32,197 bases of DNA from Lachnospiraceae bacterium (GCA_017484135.1 JAFUTQ010000099.1:1-32197), one strand, 5' to 3'. Positions 9,515 through 16,768 are shown, counted from the first letter of the stretch. Program-made: numbers and translations. The notes: generated by a model from the sequence alone, not told the origin.

Positions 9515-9856
9515 ATGGAAGAAAAGAGAAAACACAAACGTTTGGATTTGGATGTGTCTATCCAATTGGAAAAACTGGATGATGACAAAATTACCACGTT
9601 AAAGCTGGTTCATGTAGACGTTACGGATATCTCGCGTTCCGGAGTTGGCTTTGTTTCGGACCAGAAATTGGAGTTGGGTTCTTTTTATGATACGAAAATC
9701 CAGATCTGGACTCGTGAAATTATCAATGCGGTACTGGAAATCGTGCGCTGTGAGCCGCATGGCGACGGAAGTTACAAATATGGTTGCACCTTTATCGGAA
9801 TGACCGATACCGATGCATTAAAAATTGACATCTATCAGATCTTTAACGATGTTTAA
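9515..9856 (+). CDS. Single-domain PilZ protein, likely c-di-GMP receptor
   Basis: PilZ domains bind cyclic di-GMP and alter partner proteins in motility, attachment or polysaccharide export. This 113-residue protein is a bare PilZ domain. It has both nucleotide-binding motifs: R5-xxx-R9 in KRKHKR and the D38-x-S40-xx-G43 motif in DISRSGVG. Both are intact, so ligand binding is likely. No GGDEF or EAL protein, flagellar gene or polysaccharide operon is nearby to name its target. AAGGAGAG precedes the ATG. Its 3' end overlaps the convergent aroA by 4 bp, with no room for a separate terminator. Confidence 0.85.
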   Translation: MEEKRKHKRLDLDVSIQLEKLDDDKITTLKLVHVDVTDISRSGVGFVSDQKLELGSFYDTKIQIWTREIINAVLEIVRCEPHGDGSYKYGCTFIGMTDTDALKIDIYQIFNDV

Positions 9857-11133
9857 GTCGATGACAGGGATGACAGTTCCCGATAAAAATCCGGATAGGA
9901 GATATTGACACATTCTCCGTTCCGGATATTTGTTGTCCCTTCTGCACAAAGAGCAGCAACCGCAAAGGACATGGCAATGCGGTGATCCAGATAGGAGTCA
10001 AGCTTTGCACCGTGTAAGGGTCTGCCCCCCTGTATCGTCATACCGTCGTCTTCCGCTGTAATCTCGGCCCCCATGGCACGCAGATTAGCAGTGACCGTAT
10101 CAATCCGGTTGGTTTCCTTGACCTTTAATTCAGCCGCATCGCGGATGCTTGTCTGCCCCTCGGCATACGCTGCCATGACCGCAAGAACCGGGATTTCGTC
10201 AATCAGGGTCGGAATGATATCCCCATCAATTGTCACACCGTGGAGCGAGCTGCTGCGCACCAAAAGATCACATACCGGTTCCCCGGAGACGGTGCGTTCG
10301 TTGAGCTTTTCAATATTTCCACCCATCGCCAGTGCAACTTCTAAGATACCGCTTCTCGTCGGATTAATTCCCACATTCTCAATATACACCTCAGAATTCG
10401 GAACCAAAAGTCCCGCTGCAAGAAAGTATGCCGCCGAGGAAATATCCCCCGGAACGGCGATTTTTTGCGCAAACAGCCGTGGATCCGGTGCGATGGAGGC
10501 ACAGGTTCCCTCTGAGCGGACATCCGCGCCGAATGCCCGGAGCATCAGCTCTGTATGATTCCGGGACAATACCGGCTCTGTAACAGAGGTACACCCATCT
10601 GCAAACATGCCCGCAAGGAGCAGACAGGATTTTACCTGCGCAGATGCTACCGGCGACTGATAATGGATGGCATGCAGCGCATGTCCCTGTATCTTAAGGG
10701 GCACGCAGTCGTTTCCCTTTACACTGTCAATCCCGGCTCCCATCTGCCGGAGGGGCGTGATGATACGGTTCATCGGACGCTTTTGCACAGAGGCATCTCC
10801 GGTCAGGGTGGAGGCAAACGGACTGCCGCACAAAATGCCGGAAATCAGCCGGGTAGTCGTTCCGCTGTTTCCCGCATCCAGCGTGCGGGAGGGTGCCTGT
10901 AAGCCATGAAGTCCTTTTCCGTGCACCAAAACACAATCCCCTGTCTGCTCAATCTCAATCCCCATTTCCCGGAAGCATGCGATCGTAGAAAGACAATCTG
11001 CACCTTCCAGAAAATGTGTGATTTCCGTGGTTCCCTCTGCCAGAGCGCCAAACATGACGGCCCTGTGTGAAATCGATTTATCTCCGGGAATAGATACCCG
11101 TCCCTTTAAGCCTTTGATTGGATGAATCTGCAT
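9853..11133 (-). CDS. aroA: 3-phosphoshikimate 1-carboxyvinyltransferase (EPSP synthase)
   Basis: EPSP synthase joins phosphoenolpyruvate to shikimate-3-phosphate, the sixth step of the shikimate pathway. The 426-residue length is normal. Visible motifs are PGDKSISHRA with K19, the phosphoenolpyruvate-binding GNSGTTTR (88-95), TGDASVQKRPMNR (111-123) and the catalytic D312 in LIDEIP. The GDASxxKRPM form resembles class II enzymes more than the E. coli class. I do not infer herbicide response from this. GGAGG lies upstream of the start. It follows tyrA on the same strand with 65 bp between them, and both serve aromatic amino acid synthesis, so they form an operon. Confidence 0.96.
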   Translation of the reverse strand: MQIHPIKGLKGRVSIPGDKSISHRAVMFGALAEGTTEITHFLEGADCLSTIACFREMGIEIEQTGDCVLVHGKGLHGLQAPSRTLDAGNSGTTTRLISGILCGSPFASTLTGDASVQKRPMNRIITPLRQMGAGIDSVKGNDCVPLKIQGHALHAIHYQSPVASAQVKSCLLLAGMFADGCTSVTEPVLSRNHTELMLRAFGADVRSEGTCASIAPDPRLFAQKIAVPGDISSAAYFLAAGLLVPNSEVYIENVGINPTRSGILEVALAMGGNIEKLNERTVSGEPVCDLLVRSSSLHGVTIDGDIIPTLIDEIPVLAVMAAYAEGQTSIRDAAELKVKETNRIDTVTANLRAMGAEITAEDDGMTIQGGRPLHGAKLDSYLDHRIAMSFAVAALCAEGTTNIRNGECVNISYPDFYRELSSLSST

Positions 11134-11198
11134 ACCGTACCTCCGCTGTGATATAGATCGTATTGGCGCGCGCCGCTACGCGTCACCTGTCATATTTC

Positions 11199-12053
11199 TT
11201 ATTTCATCGAATCCCGATATTCCTTGGAATCTGCAAAAAATTGTAAGACCGCCTGCTCGTCCTCCGCCAGGATTTTCTCCTGAATTTCCGTAAGAATTTC
11301 TTTGTAAGCTGTGAGCGCTTGCAGAATCTGTTCCCGATTGGATGCACAGATACTTTCCCACATGATGGGGGAGGAGGAGGCAATGCGGGTAAGATCCCGG
11401 AAGCCTCCGGCGGCAATCCGCTTCATGGTATGTTCCGAATCATCGGAGCGGGCAATCATGTGAACCAGTCCCGCGGCGGCGATATGGGGAAGATGACTGA
11501 TGACCGCTACCGCGCGATCGTGCAGATCCGGCTCCATAATCATGGGGCTTGCCCCCAATGCAACGACAAAATCCCGAAGCTTTGTAAGTGCTGCTTGTCC
11601 GTTTTTTTCCGTAGGGGTAAGAATATAGTACGTATTTTCAAAAAGCCTTGGGAAAGAAGCCTGATATCCCGTTTTCTCAGATCCTGTCATCGGATGTCCG
11701 CCGATAAAATTCTGTTCCAGCCCAAGCTCTGTAATTGCATGATGAATATCCCCCTTTACGCTTCCGACATCGGTCAGAATGCAGGCAGGAGAGAGAATGG
11801 GCTGCAGTGCCTTTAAGTATTCCAGATTCTTTTTTACCGGACAGCACAAAAAAATCAGATCACAATCGGAAAATACAGACAACTCCGGCAGATCATCATT
11901 TGAAATCACGCCATCCGCATGAGCCAGATGAATCGTCTCCACATGCCCGGAGGTCGCAATCATATCTATGGCTGGAAAATGCTGTTTCACTGCCTTCGCA
12001 ATTGAGCCGCCGATTAAGCCCAGACCAATAAAGCCAATCTTTTGAAAATTCAT
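11199..12053 (-). CDS. tyrA: Prephenate dehydrogenase
   Basis: This enzyme oxidatively decarboxylates prephenate to 4-hydroxyphenylpyruvate for tyrosine synthesis, usually with NAD. The 284-residue protein has an N-terminal Rossmann fold with GLGLIGG (10-16), a conserved GGHPMTGSE block holding the active-site histidine, and a helical dimerisation domain with SHLPHIAAAG. It lacks the C-terminal ACT domain seen in B. subtilis TyrA, which is about 370 residues, so tyrosine feedback through that domain is not expected here. AAGGAAGG precedes the start and a clear promoter lies 31 bp upstream. Confidence 0.94.
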   Translation of the reverse strand: MNFQKIGFIGLGLIGGSIAKAVKQHFPAIDMIATSGHVETIHLAHADGVISNDDLPELSVFSDCDLIFLCCPVKKNLEYLKALQPILSPACILTDVGSVKGDIHHAITELGLEQNFIGGHPMTGSEKTGYQASFPRLFENTYYILTPTEKNGQAALTKLRDFVVALGASPMIMEPDLHDRAVAVISHLPHIAAAGLVHMIARSDDSEHTMKRIAAGGFRDLTRIASSSPIMWESICASNREQILQALTAYKEILTEIQEKILAEDEQAVLQFFADSKEYRDSMK

Positions 12054-12083
12054 AAATTTGTTCCTTCCTTTGCAAACAACACC

Positions 12084-12112
12084 ATTATAGCGTAGGAGCC
12101 TTTTGGGCGCAA
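12084..12112 (-). promoter_or_regulatory. tyrA-aroA promoter
   Basis: Read on the minus strand, TTGCGC (12112-12107) and a perfect TATAAT (12089-12084) are separated by 17 bp. The start would be near 12077, leaving a leader of about 24 nt before tyrA. Confidence 0.8.
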
Positions 12113-12131
12113 GAAAAAAAGCAAAACAATG

Positions 12132-12174
12132 TTCATGGTGTGTTCATGAATCATTCATAATTTTTGCATAAAAT
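12132..12174 (+). promoter_or_regulatory. Three TTCAT repeats phased at 11 bp, with candidate -10
   Basis: TTCATG (12132), TTCATG (12143) and TTCATA (12154) sit on the same strand at exact 11-bp spacing. A TAAAAT box (12169-12174) lies 9 bp after the third repeat. This layout resembles binding boxes of PhoB/OmpR-type response regulators, which bind head-to-tail repeats about one helical turn apart just upstream of -10. It could control the secreted protein at 12284 or act on the divergent tyrA promoter. The regulator is not in the window. Confidence 0.45.
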
Positions 12175-12244
12175 AAGCCATATGGGATGATGTGATGGGC
12201 GAAAGGTTCACATCATGCAACGATGTGAAATAAATTTTATGCAA
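12164..12244 (+). repeat. Rearranged copy C of the structured element
   Basis: Contains GGGCGAAAGG followed by the element's TTCACATC/GATGTGAA hairpin (12207-12214 with 12222-12229). TTGCATAAAAT (12164-12174) pairs with ATTTTATGCAA (12234-12244), matching the central-stem base seen in the copy at 32025. The GTCGGC hairpin and the GGAAAGC cap are missing. A second, competing pairing joins ATGATGTGA (12187-12195) to TCACATCAT (12208-12216). Confidence 0.6.
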
Positions 12245-12283
12245 CAGGGTTCGTTTCTGTAATTGCAGAAAAGGAGGGGCATG

Positions 12284-13597
12284 ATGGAGTACAAACGGGG
12301 GATTTTTGTCATGCTTCTGGTTGTTGCCATGCTGTTGGAACAGCCGGAATTTGTACAGGCCAATCAGACAGATCTGGCCGCATGGTCCGTACAGACTGCG
12401 GATCTTTCGAATTCGGTTCAGAATCAGCCGGAATCTGATGAAGATAGCAAATACCATATTACCTATTTTTTGAACGGAGGGGTTTTGCGGGATACCCTGC
12501 CTGTCTCCTATACAGAGGAAGAACTTCCCATTGTCCTTTCCATTCCGGAGCGTGAGGGCTACAATTTTGCCGGCTGGTATACCGACAGCAGCTATCGGAA
12601 TAAAATTACCGTACTTACGGAGGCAAAGCCGGAGCCCTATATGTTGTTTGCAAAATGGACAACAAAAATCCGCTCCGGTGTCAGTATTCAGCGGTATTCC
12701 TATACCATCGGTGCTGCCGGTAGTGACAGTGAAAAAAACCTTACCGACTGCAGGTATGATTTTTTGGAGAATATCATCATCCCGGGAATGCCTGCCACGC
12801 GGGAGGCGGACTATAAAAATCATCGGATCAGCACAGAAGGGCAGTGTCCGCAGGGGCTGTGTATGACGGAGGATTACTGCCTGATTACGGCCTATTGCTC
12901 GGATGGCGGAGAGAATTACGGCTCCCTGTTCATACTTGACCGAAACACAGGGGAGTATCTTGCTACCCTTGGCATGAAAAAAAACAGTCACCTTGGCGGA
13001 CTCGCCTTTGACGGACAAAATGTCTGGCTTTGCCATTCGAATTCACGCACGCTGGAATGTATCAGCTATTCCTATATCCGAAAGATTGCGTCAGAGCGGC
13101 CGCGTGAACTGGTGGATTGCAGTGAACTGTTTACCGAGTACCGGGTATCGAACACCCCTTCCTGCATTACCTGTCACGATGGGCAGCTATGGGTCGCCAC
13201 TCATAATCCTTACTACAAATCGATTATGATTTCTTACCGCTACATGGGTGACAGGCTGGTAGAGCAGGCACGTTTTCAGGTGCCGGAAAAGGTACAGGGG
13301 ATCGCCTTTGATGAAGCAAATCGTGTCTATCTGAGTACCTCCTACGGCAGAACGAAATCCTCTTATTTAAGGGTGTATGAGTCTGTGGCGGCGTTGAATG
13401 CCCGGCCGGGTGCGCCCGTAATCCGGGTCGAAATGCCGCCATGCTCCGAAGAACTCTGCTATGACGAGGGTTCTCTGTATATTTTGTTTGAGTCTGCGGC
13501 CATGAATTATTTTGAAGGAACCGACGGCAGAGGAACATCCATCTGCCCGATTGATCAGATTCTTACCGTGACAACGCAGTCTGTGCTTGGTCGGTGA
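12284..13597 (+). CDS. Secreted protein with InlB-type repeat and propeller-like region
   Basis: The 437-residue protein begins with a signal peptide (about residues 1-26, MLLVVAMLL core, likely cut near FVQA). Residues about 60-125 form one Listeria-Bacteroides (InlB B-type) repeat, with ITYFLNGG, EREGYNFAGWYTD and LFAKWT. The remaining 300 residues have repeating strands such as GGLAFDGQNVWLCHSNSRT and GIAFDEANRVYLSTSYGR, which suggest a beta-propeller. No LPXTG anchor is visible, so it is probably released or loosely bound. The exact ligand is unknown. ATGs at 12281 and 12284 both exist. AAGGAGG is 6 nt from the second, which I prefer. Leader structures lie just upstream. Confidence 0.75.
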   Translation: MEYKRGIFVMLLVVAMLLEQPEFVQANQTDLAAWSVQTADLSNSVQNQPESDEDSKYHITYFLNGGVLRDTLPVSYTEEELPIVLSIPEREGYNFAGWYTDSSYRNKITVLTEAKPEPYMLFAKWTTKIRSGVSIQRYSYTIGAAGSDSEKNLTDCRYDFLENIIIPGMPATREADYKNHRISTEGQCPQGLCMTEDYCLITAYCSDGGENYGSLFILDRNTGEYLATLGMKKNSHLGGLAFDGQNVWLCHSNSRTLECISYSYIRKIASERPRELVDCSELFTEYRVSNTPSCITCHDGQLWVATHNPYYKSIMISYRYMGDRLVEQARFQVPEKVQGIAFDEANRVYLSTSYGRTKSSYLRVYESVAALNARPGAPVIRVEMPPCSEELCYDEGSLYILFESAAMNYFEGTDGRGTSICPIDQILTVTTQSVLGR

Positions 13598-13618
13598 TAA
13601 ATGCAGGGCTGTTGCAAC

Positions 13619-13903
13619 TTATTGTCTCCGTTGCATGAGCTGCATCAATGTCATCATTTTGTCGACTTTCTGCTGTTCTTCTTTTGACATGTTCTGCTTT
13701 AACAGATTGATCAGAAGCTCGCGTTCGGAGGTGGAAAACTGGATTCCCTGATTTTTGGCCTCCCCGGCTGCATTCATGACAGAGGAAGCCATGCTCTGGT
13801 TATCCGGTGCGTGATTTTGCTGGGCAAAGCTCATAAGAAAATCCAGTTTTTCCGGGGAAATATTTTGTAAGGAGGGGTTATTTTTTAAAAAGTCGAAATC
13901 CAT
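13619..13903 (-). CDS. Small helical hypothetical protein (94 aa)
   Basis: I do not recognise this family. The 94-residue protein is rich in Met, Gln, Leu and Asn, has no signal peptide or membrane segment, and should be mostly helical. A strong AAGGAGGG ribosome site 6 nt before the ATG supports real translation. It lies 14 bp downstream of another small Met-rich helical protein on the same strand. The two share a weak pattern near their C termini (ERExLxxLL then a run with Met), so they may be distant paralogues or partners. The 3' end is convergent with the gene at 12284 with only 21 bp between them. Confidence 0.7.
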   Translation of the reverse strand: MDFDFLKNNPSLQNISPEKLDFLMSFAQQNHAPDNQSMASSVMNAAGEAKNQGIQFSTSERELLINLLKQNMSKEEQQKVDKMMTLMQLMQRRQ

Positions 13904-13917
13904 TGCGTTCCCTCCTT

Positions 13918-14247
13918 CTATTCAGACATGATGTCGGAAACGGACATGATTTGTACCAGATTCAGAAGCATATCCAGATTTTCCCGTTCCTGTGCATTGC
14001 ACTGTTCACTGATGTCGGACAGCATCCGCATCATTCGTTCCTGTCCCGATTCCTGTCCCAGCGACTGGATGGAAAGACTGGTGTCCGGAAAGCTGCGGAG
14101 GGTTCGCTGTAATTCCATGAACTTAATCATCATCGCAAACGTTTTTTGTCGATTCAGCTCCAGATAGGGCACCATTGCCTTCATAATCTGCAGATCATGG
14201 CTTTGTGTCTGCATGTCAAATAATGTTGGTTTATATTCCTGATCCAT
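13918..14247 (-). CDS. Small helical hypothetical protein (109 aa)
   Basis: No family is recognised. The 109-residue protein is Met-, Gln- and Leu-rich and predicted helical, with no secretion signal. I start it at 14247 (MDQEYKPTLF), where AAAAGG lies a few nt upstream. An in-frame extension to 14343 would read through the structured remnant at 14301-14330 and is unlikely. It is cotranscribed with the 94-residue gene that follows. A structured-element remnant lies about 55 bp upstream, between it and the opposite-strand small gene at 14358. Confidence 0.68.
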   Translation of the reverse strand: MDQEYKPTLFDMQTQSHDLQIMKAMVPYLELNRQKTFAMMIKFMELQRTLRSFPDTSLSIQSLGQESGQERMMRMLSDISEQCNAQERENLDMLLNLVQIMSVSDIMSE

Positions 14248-14300
14248 AAATAACCTTTTTGTTTTAAGATATGAAATAGAATCGGTTTTATGCATATGAT

Positions 14301-14330
14301 ATGATATGAACCTTTTGCCCCTCATATCAT
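14301..14330 (+). repeat. Remnant copy D of the structured element
   Basis: GAACCTTTTGCCCC (14308-14321) matches one end of the element. It is bracketed by ATGATATGA (14301-14309) and TCATATCAT (14322-14330), a perfect 9-bp inverted repeat sharing the GA. This is what would remain if the interior and the other end of a full copy were deleted. It lies between two small divergent genes. Confidence 0.65.
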
Positions 14331-14357
14331 GACATAGAAACAAAAAAGGAGAGAATC

Positions 14358-14504
14358 ATGGGAAAGTTAATCATAGATGGTAATCAGGTATATGAGCTGG
14401 ATGAAGCTTGTATGAAACGGAAGCGTATGCAGGACAAAAAACAGGCAGAGTCGAATCCGAAGTCGAAGCCAAAACCAAAGCCCCCGCGAAAACGTTTCAG
14501 ATGA
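14358..14504 (+). CDS. Small basic hypothetical protein (48 aa)
   Basis: An ATG after AAAAAAGGAGAG opens a 48-residue frame beginning MGKLIIDGNQVYELDEACM and ending in a Lys/Pro/Arg-rich tail (PKSKPKPKPPRKRFR). The excellent ribosome site, the intact frame and the hairpin right after the stop codon support a real gene. The N-terminal half could form a small structured unit (IIDGNQVYELDE). The basic tail might bind nucleic acid or an acidic partner, but that is only inference from charge. No family is recognised. Confidence 0.65.
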   Translation: MGKLIIDGNQVYELDEACMKRKRMQDKKQAESNPKSKPKPKPPRKRFR

Positions 14505-14510
14505 TTCACT

Positions 14511-14535
14511 GCGCAGGGAGATTTTCTCCCTGCGC
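14511..14535 (+). terminator. Strong GC-rich hairpin after the 48-aa gene
   Basis: GCGCAGGGAGA (14511-14521) pairs with TCTCCCTGCGC (14525-14535) around a 3-nt loop, starting 6 bp after the stop codon. It has no T tract of its own, so it may work together with the next hairpin. Confidence 0.5.
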
Positions 14536-14574
14536 AAGAAAGCTGCCACACAAAATTGCGTGGCAGCTTTCTTT
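14536..14574. terminator. Bidirectional terminator hairpin
   Basis: AAGAAAGCTGCCAC (14536-14549) pairs perfectly with GTGGCAGCTTTCTT (14560-14573). The AAGAAA and TTTCTT ends give T-rich tails on both strands. It could stop the 48-aa gene from one side and the Cys-rich gene from the other. Confidence 0.65.
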
Positions 14575-14593
14575 ATGCGCATGGGTGCGCAAA

Positions 14594-14622
14594 GGTGCGT
14601 GTCGCCTACGGCGACACGCACC
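14594..14622. other. Perfect 13-bp GC-rich hairpin
   Basis: GGTGCGTGTCGCC (14594-14606) pairs without mismatch with GGCGACACGCACC (14610-14622) around TAC. No T tract follows. It is one of four hairpins packed into 14511-14658. Its sequence does not match the structured element family. Confidence 0.6.
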
Positions 14623-14630
14623 CCGCGCGG

Positions 14631-14658
14631 CGAGTAGAAGAGAAATCTCTCTTACTCG
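14631..14658. other. Imperfect hairpin downstream of the Cys-rich gene
   Basis: CGAGTA (14631-14636) pairs with TACTCG (14653-14658), and AGAGA (14639-14643) pairs with TCTCT (14646-14650) inside it. It is the hairpin nearest to the 3' end of the minus-strand gene ending at 14685. Confidence 0.4.
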
Positions 14659-14684
14659 ATTTCCCGAGCTGATCGGACTGCTTC

Positions 14685-14900
14685 TCAGCAGCCGCAGCCA
14701 AGGTTGAAGCCGTTATTGTCATTGCCGTTGCAGAAGAACAGTAACAAAATCAGCCAGATGCAGCTGTTGTTGTTGTCTCCGCCAAAGCCGTTGTTTCCGT
14801 TGTTGCATCCGCATGCACTCAGGATGAACAGAAGCCAAAGCAGGCTGCAGCAGCCTCCGTTGTTATTTCCTCCGCAGCTTGTAGCAGCTAAATCACTCAT
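14685..14900 (-). CDS. Small Cys/Asn/Gly-rich hydrophobic protein (HCB-like)
   Basis: A 71-residue protein alternating Cys/Gly/Asn-rich runs (CGGNNNGGCC, CGCNNGNNGFGGDNNNSC, NGNDNNGFNLGCGC) with two hydrophobic stretches (SLLWLLFILSA and IWLILLLFF). It resembles small Clostridia proteins that databases label 'chorion class high-cysteine HCB protein 13', a name based on composition only. Function is unknown. The two hydrophobic stretches suggest membrane or surface association, and the ten or so cysteines suggest disulfides or metal binding. I start at 14900 (MSDLAATSC) because GGAGG lies 8 nt before that ATG. The in-frame ATG at 14915 overlaps that ribosome site. Confidence 0.78.
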   Translation of the reverse strand: MSDLAATSCGGNNNGGCCSLLWLLFILSACGCNNGNNGFGGDNNNSCIWLILLLFFCNGNDNNGFNLGCGC

Positions 14901-14958
14901 GGTCAAATCCTCCATATTTTTGTTTACACTTCATTGTATGGAGGCAGCTTGTCAGTTG

Positions 14959-16704
14959 TTACCGATTTTCCGTGATTTGTGTAATATTTTTGATGTCCGG
15001 TGAAATGCTCATGGAGTAATTGGTATAATAGATGACGTAACCCGCCACCGCGCCGTTGGGTTTTTTAACATTTTTCCGCTGCAGGTAGTCAATCTCCACC
15101 TTTTCACTGTCCCGTCCTTTGGAATAGTAGGCAGCCAGACGTCCGGCTTCCTCAAAGGTTTCATCCGGCAGCTCCTTTCCCTCGGTCTTTACAATGACAT
15201 GGGAGCCGGGCATCCCCTTTGCATGAAACCACCAGTCGCCGCCGTTGGCAACCTTAAAGGTAAGCTCATCATTCTGAAAGTTATTTTTTCCGACATAAAT
15301 ATCAAAGCCGTCAGACGAGCGGTAGTGGAGCGGTTTGCTTCGAATGGGCTTTTTCTTTCCTATATTTTTTGCGCGAATATACCCGGAGGCGGACAACTCC
15401 TCCCGGATCTGCGCCAGATCCTCCTCGTTTTCTGCAAGCTCCAGCGAATTGAGAATGGATTCCAGATGGTCAATGACCATCCGGGTTTCCGCCATCTGTG
15501 TCGTCAGGGCTTCGCCGGTGCGTTTCAGCTTGTTGTAACGGGCAAAATACTTCTGTGCATTTTCCAGCGCTGTCATGGTCGGATCCAGTGGAATCGTAAG
15601 GGGCTCATTGGTGTAATAATTTTGCACCTCTATGGAACGCGTCCCTTCCTCTGCCTGATAGCCGTAGGTATTCAGAAGCTCCCCGTACACTCGGTAGCTG
15701 TCTTTTTTTTCCGTATCGCGCATCTGTTTTTCCTGTAACAAAAGCTTTTTCATGTTCCGCTCATGCAGGGTTGTGATAATTTTGCGCAGATCTGTTGACT
15801 TCTGGCGGATTCTGGTATATCGGTTGCGCTTGTCATAGTATTGCTCCAGCACCTGCGAGACGGACGGTTCGCGCTGAATCTTAAGATCAGAAAACTCCGT
15901 CAGCTCCATCGCCGCAAACTCAACGGGCTCCTGATCGCGGTAGACGATACATGGCGTAAATTGTCCATCCTTTACCGCAGTCATGATAGACGAAAAGCTC
16001 TGCCAGAGCTTTTGTTTTTCCGGGTCTGACAATCCGGCGGTGGGCGTGTCTGCATCCACTGCCGCGCGATAGCAGATCTCGCCGGCAATCTGGGTACTGA
16101 TTCCGGTGAGCGCAGAGGTCATTGCCTTGCTGCAGGGTTGCGGTCTGCTTAAAACCTCCGCAAGGAAGGTATTCTGATCGATTCCGAGGGGATCTGCCTT
16201 GCTCTGTGTGTCCGGCAGAAAATAGGCGCGTCCCGGAAGCACCTCCCGCACGGAGCTGATCTGAAAGGAAACGTGCTTGATGCTGTCAATGATCGTCTGC
16301 TCCTCATCACAGAGAATGATGTTGCTGTGCTTTCCCATTAATTCAATGATTAACAGCTTTTTCTTCCGGTCGCCCATCTCGTCAAAATGCTCGATTTCAA
16401 ACCGGATGACCCGTTCCAGCCCCGACTGTGCAATATCGGTAATACGCCCGTTTGCAATGTATTTTCGTAACACCATGCAAAAGAGCGGGGCCGTCATGGG
16501 ACCGGTTTTGTTCTGATCGGTCAGATAAACAAACGGAAGAGAGGCGCTGGCAGACATGGCAAGGCGTCTCACGCTGTCCGGAGTTTTGATCGTCAAAAGC
16601 AGCTCGTCCTTTTCCGGCTGTGCGATCTTGCTGATTCTCCCGTTTAATATGGTATTTTTCAGCTCGTGTACAAGCCCTGCCACAACAATTCCATCAAATG
16701 CCAT
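14959..16704 (-). CDS. rqcH: Rqc2-type ribosome quality control protein RqcH (NFACT family)
   Basis: RqcH binds stalled 50S subunits, recruits tRNA-Ala and adds a C-terminal alanine tail that marks the nascent chain for degradation. The 581-residue protein has the full NFACT layout: NFACT-N (about 1-215, starting MAFDGIVVAGLVHELK), a helix-hairpin-helix region, a long coiled coil (about 285-440), and the C-terminal NFACT-R domain (about 455-560, with WWFHAKGMPGSHVIV). Older databases call it fibronectin-binding protein A. The residue pair equivalent to the D97-R98 dyad of B. subtilis RqcH reads E97-R98 here, a conservative change. GGGAGGG precedes the start. It is transcribed away from yicC from its own promoter. 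Confidence 0.93.
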   Translation of the reverse strand: MAFDGIVVAGLVHELKNTILNGRISKIAQPEKDELLLTIKTPDSVRRLAMSASASLPFVYLTDQNKTGPMTAPLFCMVLRKYIANGRITDIAQSGLERVIRFEIEHFDEMGDRKKKLLIIELMGKHSNIILCDEEQTIIDSIKHVSFQISSVREVLPGRAYFLPDTQSKADPLGIDQNTFLAEVLSRPQPCSKAMTSALTGISTQIAGEICYRAAVDADTPTAGLSDPEKQKLWQSFSSIMTAVKDGQFTPCIVYRDQEPVEFAAMELTEFSDLKIQREPSVSQVLEQYYDKRNRYTRIRQKSTDLRKIITTLHERNMKKLLLQEKQMRDTEKKDSYRVYGELLNTYGYQAEEGTRSIEVQNYYTNEPLTIPLDPTMTALENAQKYFARYNKLKRTGEALTTQMAETRMVIDHLESILNSLELAENEEDLAQIREELSASGYIRAKNIGKKKPIRSKPLHYRSSDGFDIYVGKNNFQNDELTFKVANGGDWWFHAKGMPGSHVIVKTEGKELPDETFEEAGRLAAYYSKGRDSEKVEIDYLQRKNVKKPNGAVAGYVIYYTNYSMSISPDIKNITQITENR

Positions 16705-16739
16705 GTTTCATCCCTCCCGAAATAAGCTGATTCTATGCT

Positions 16740-16768
16740 ATCATACAGAAAATGAGCGCGAAAATCAA
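16740..16768 (-). promoter_or_regulatory. rqcH promoter
   Basis: Read on the minus strand, TTGATT (16768-16763) and TATGAT (16745-16740) are 17 bp apart, 36 bp upstream of the rqcH start. It is divergent from the yicC promoter at 16809. Confidence 0.7.
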
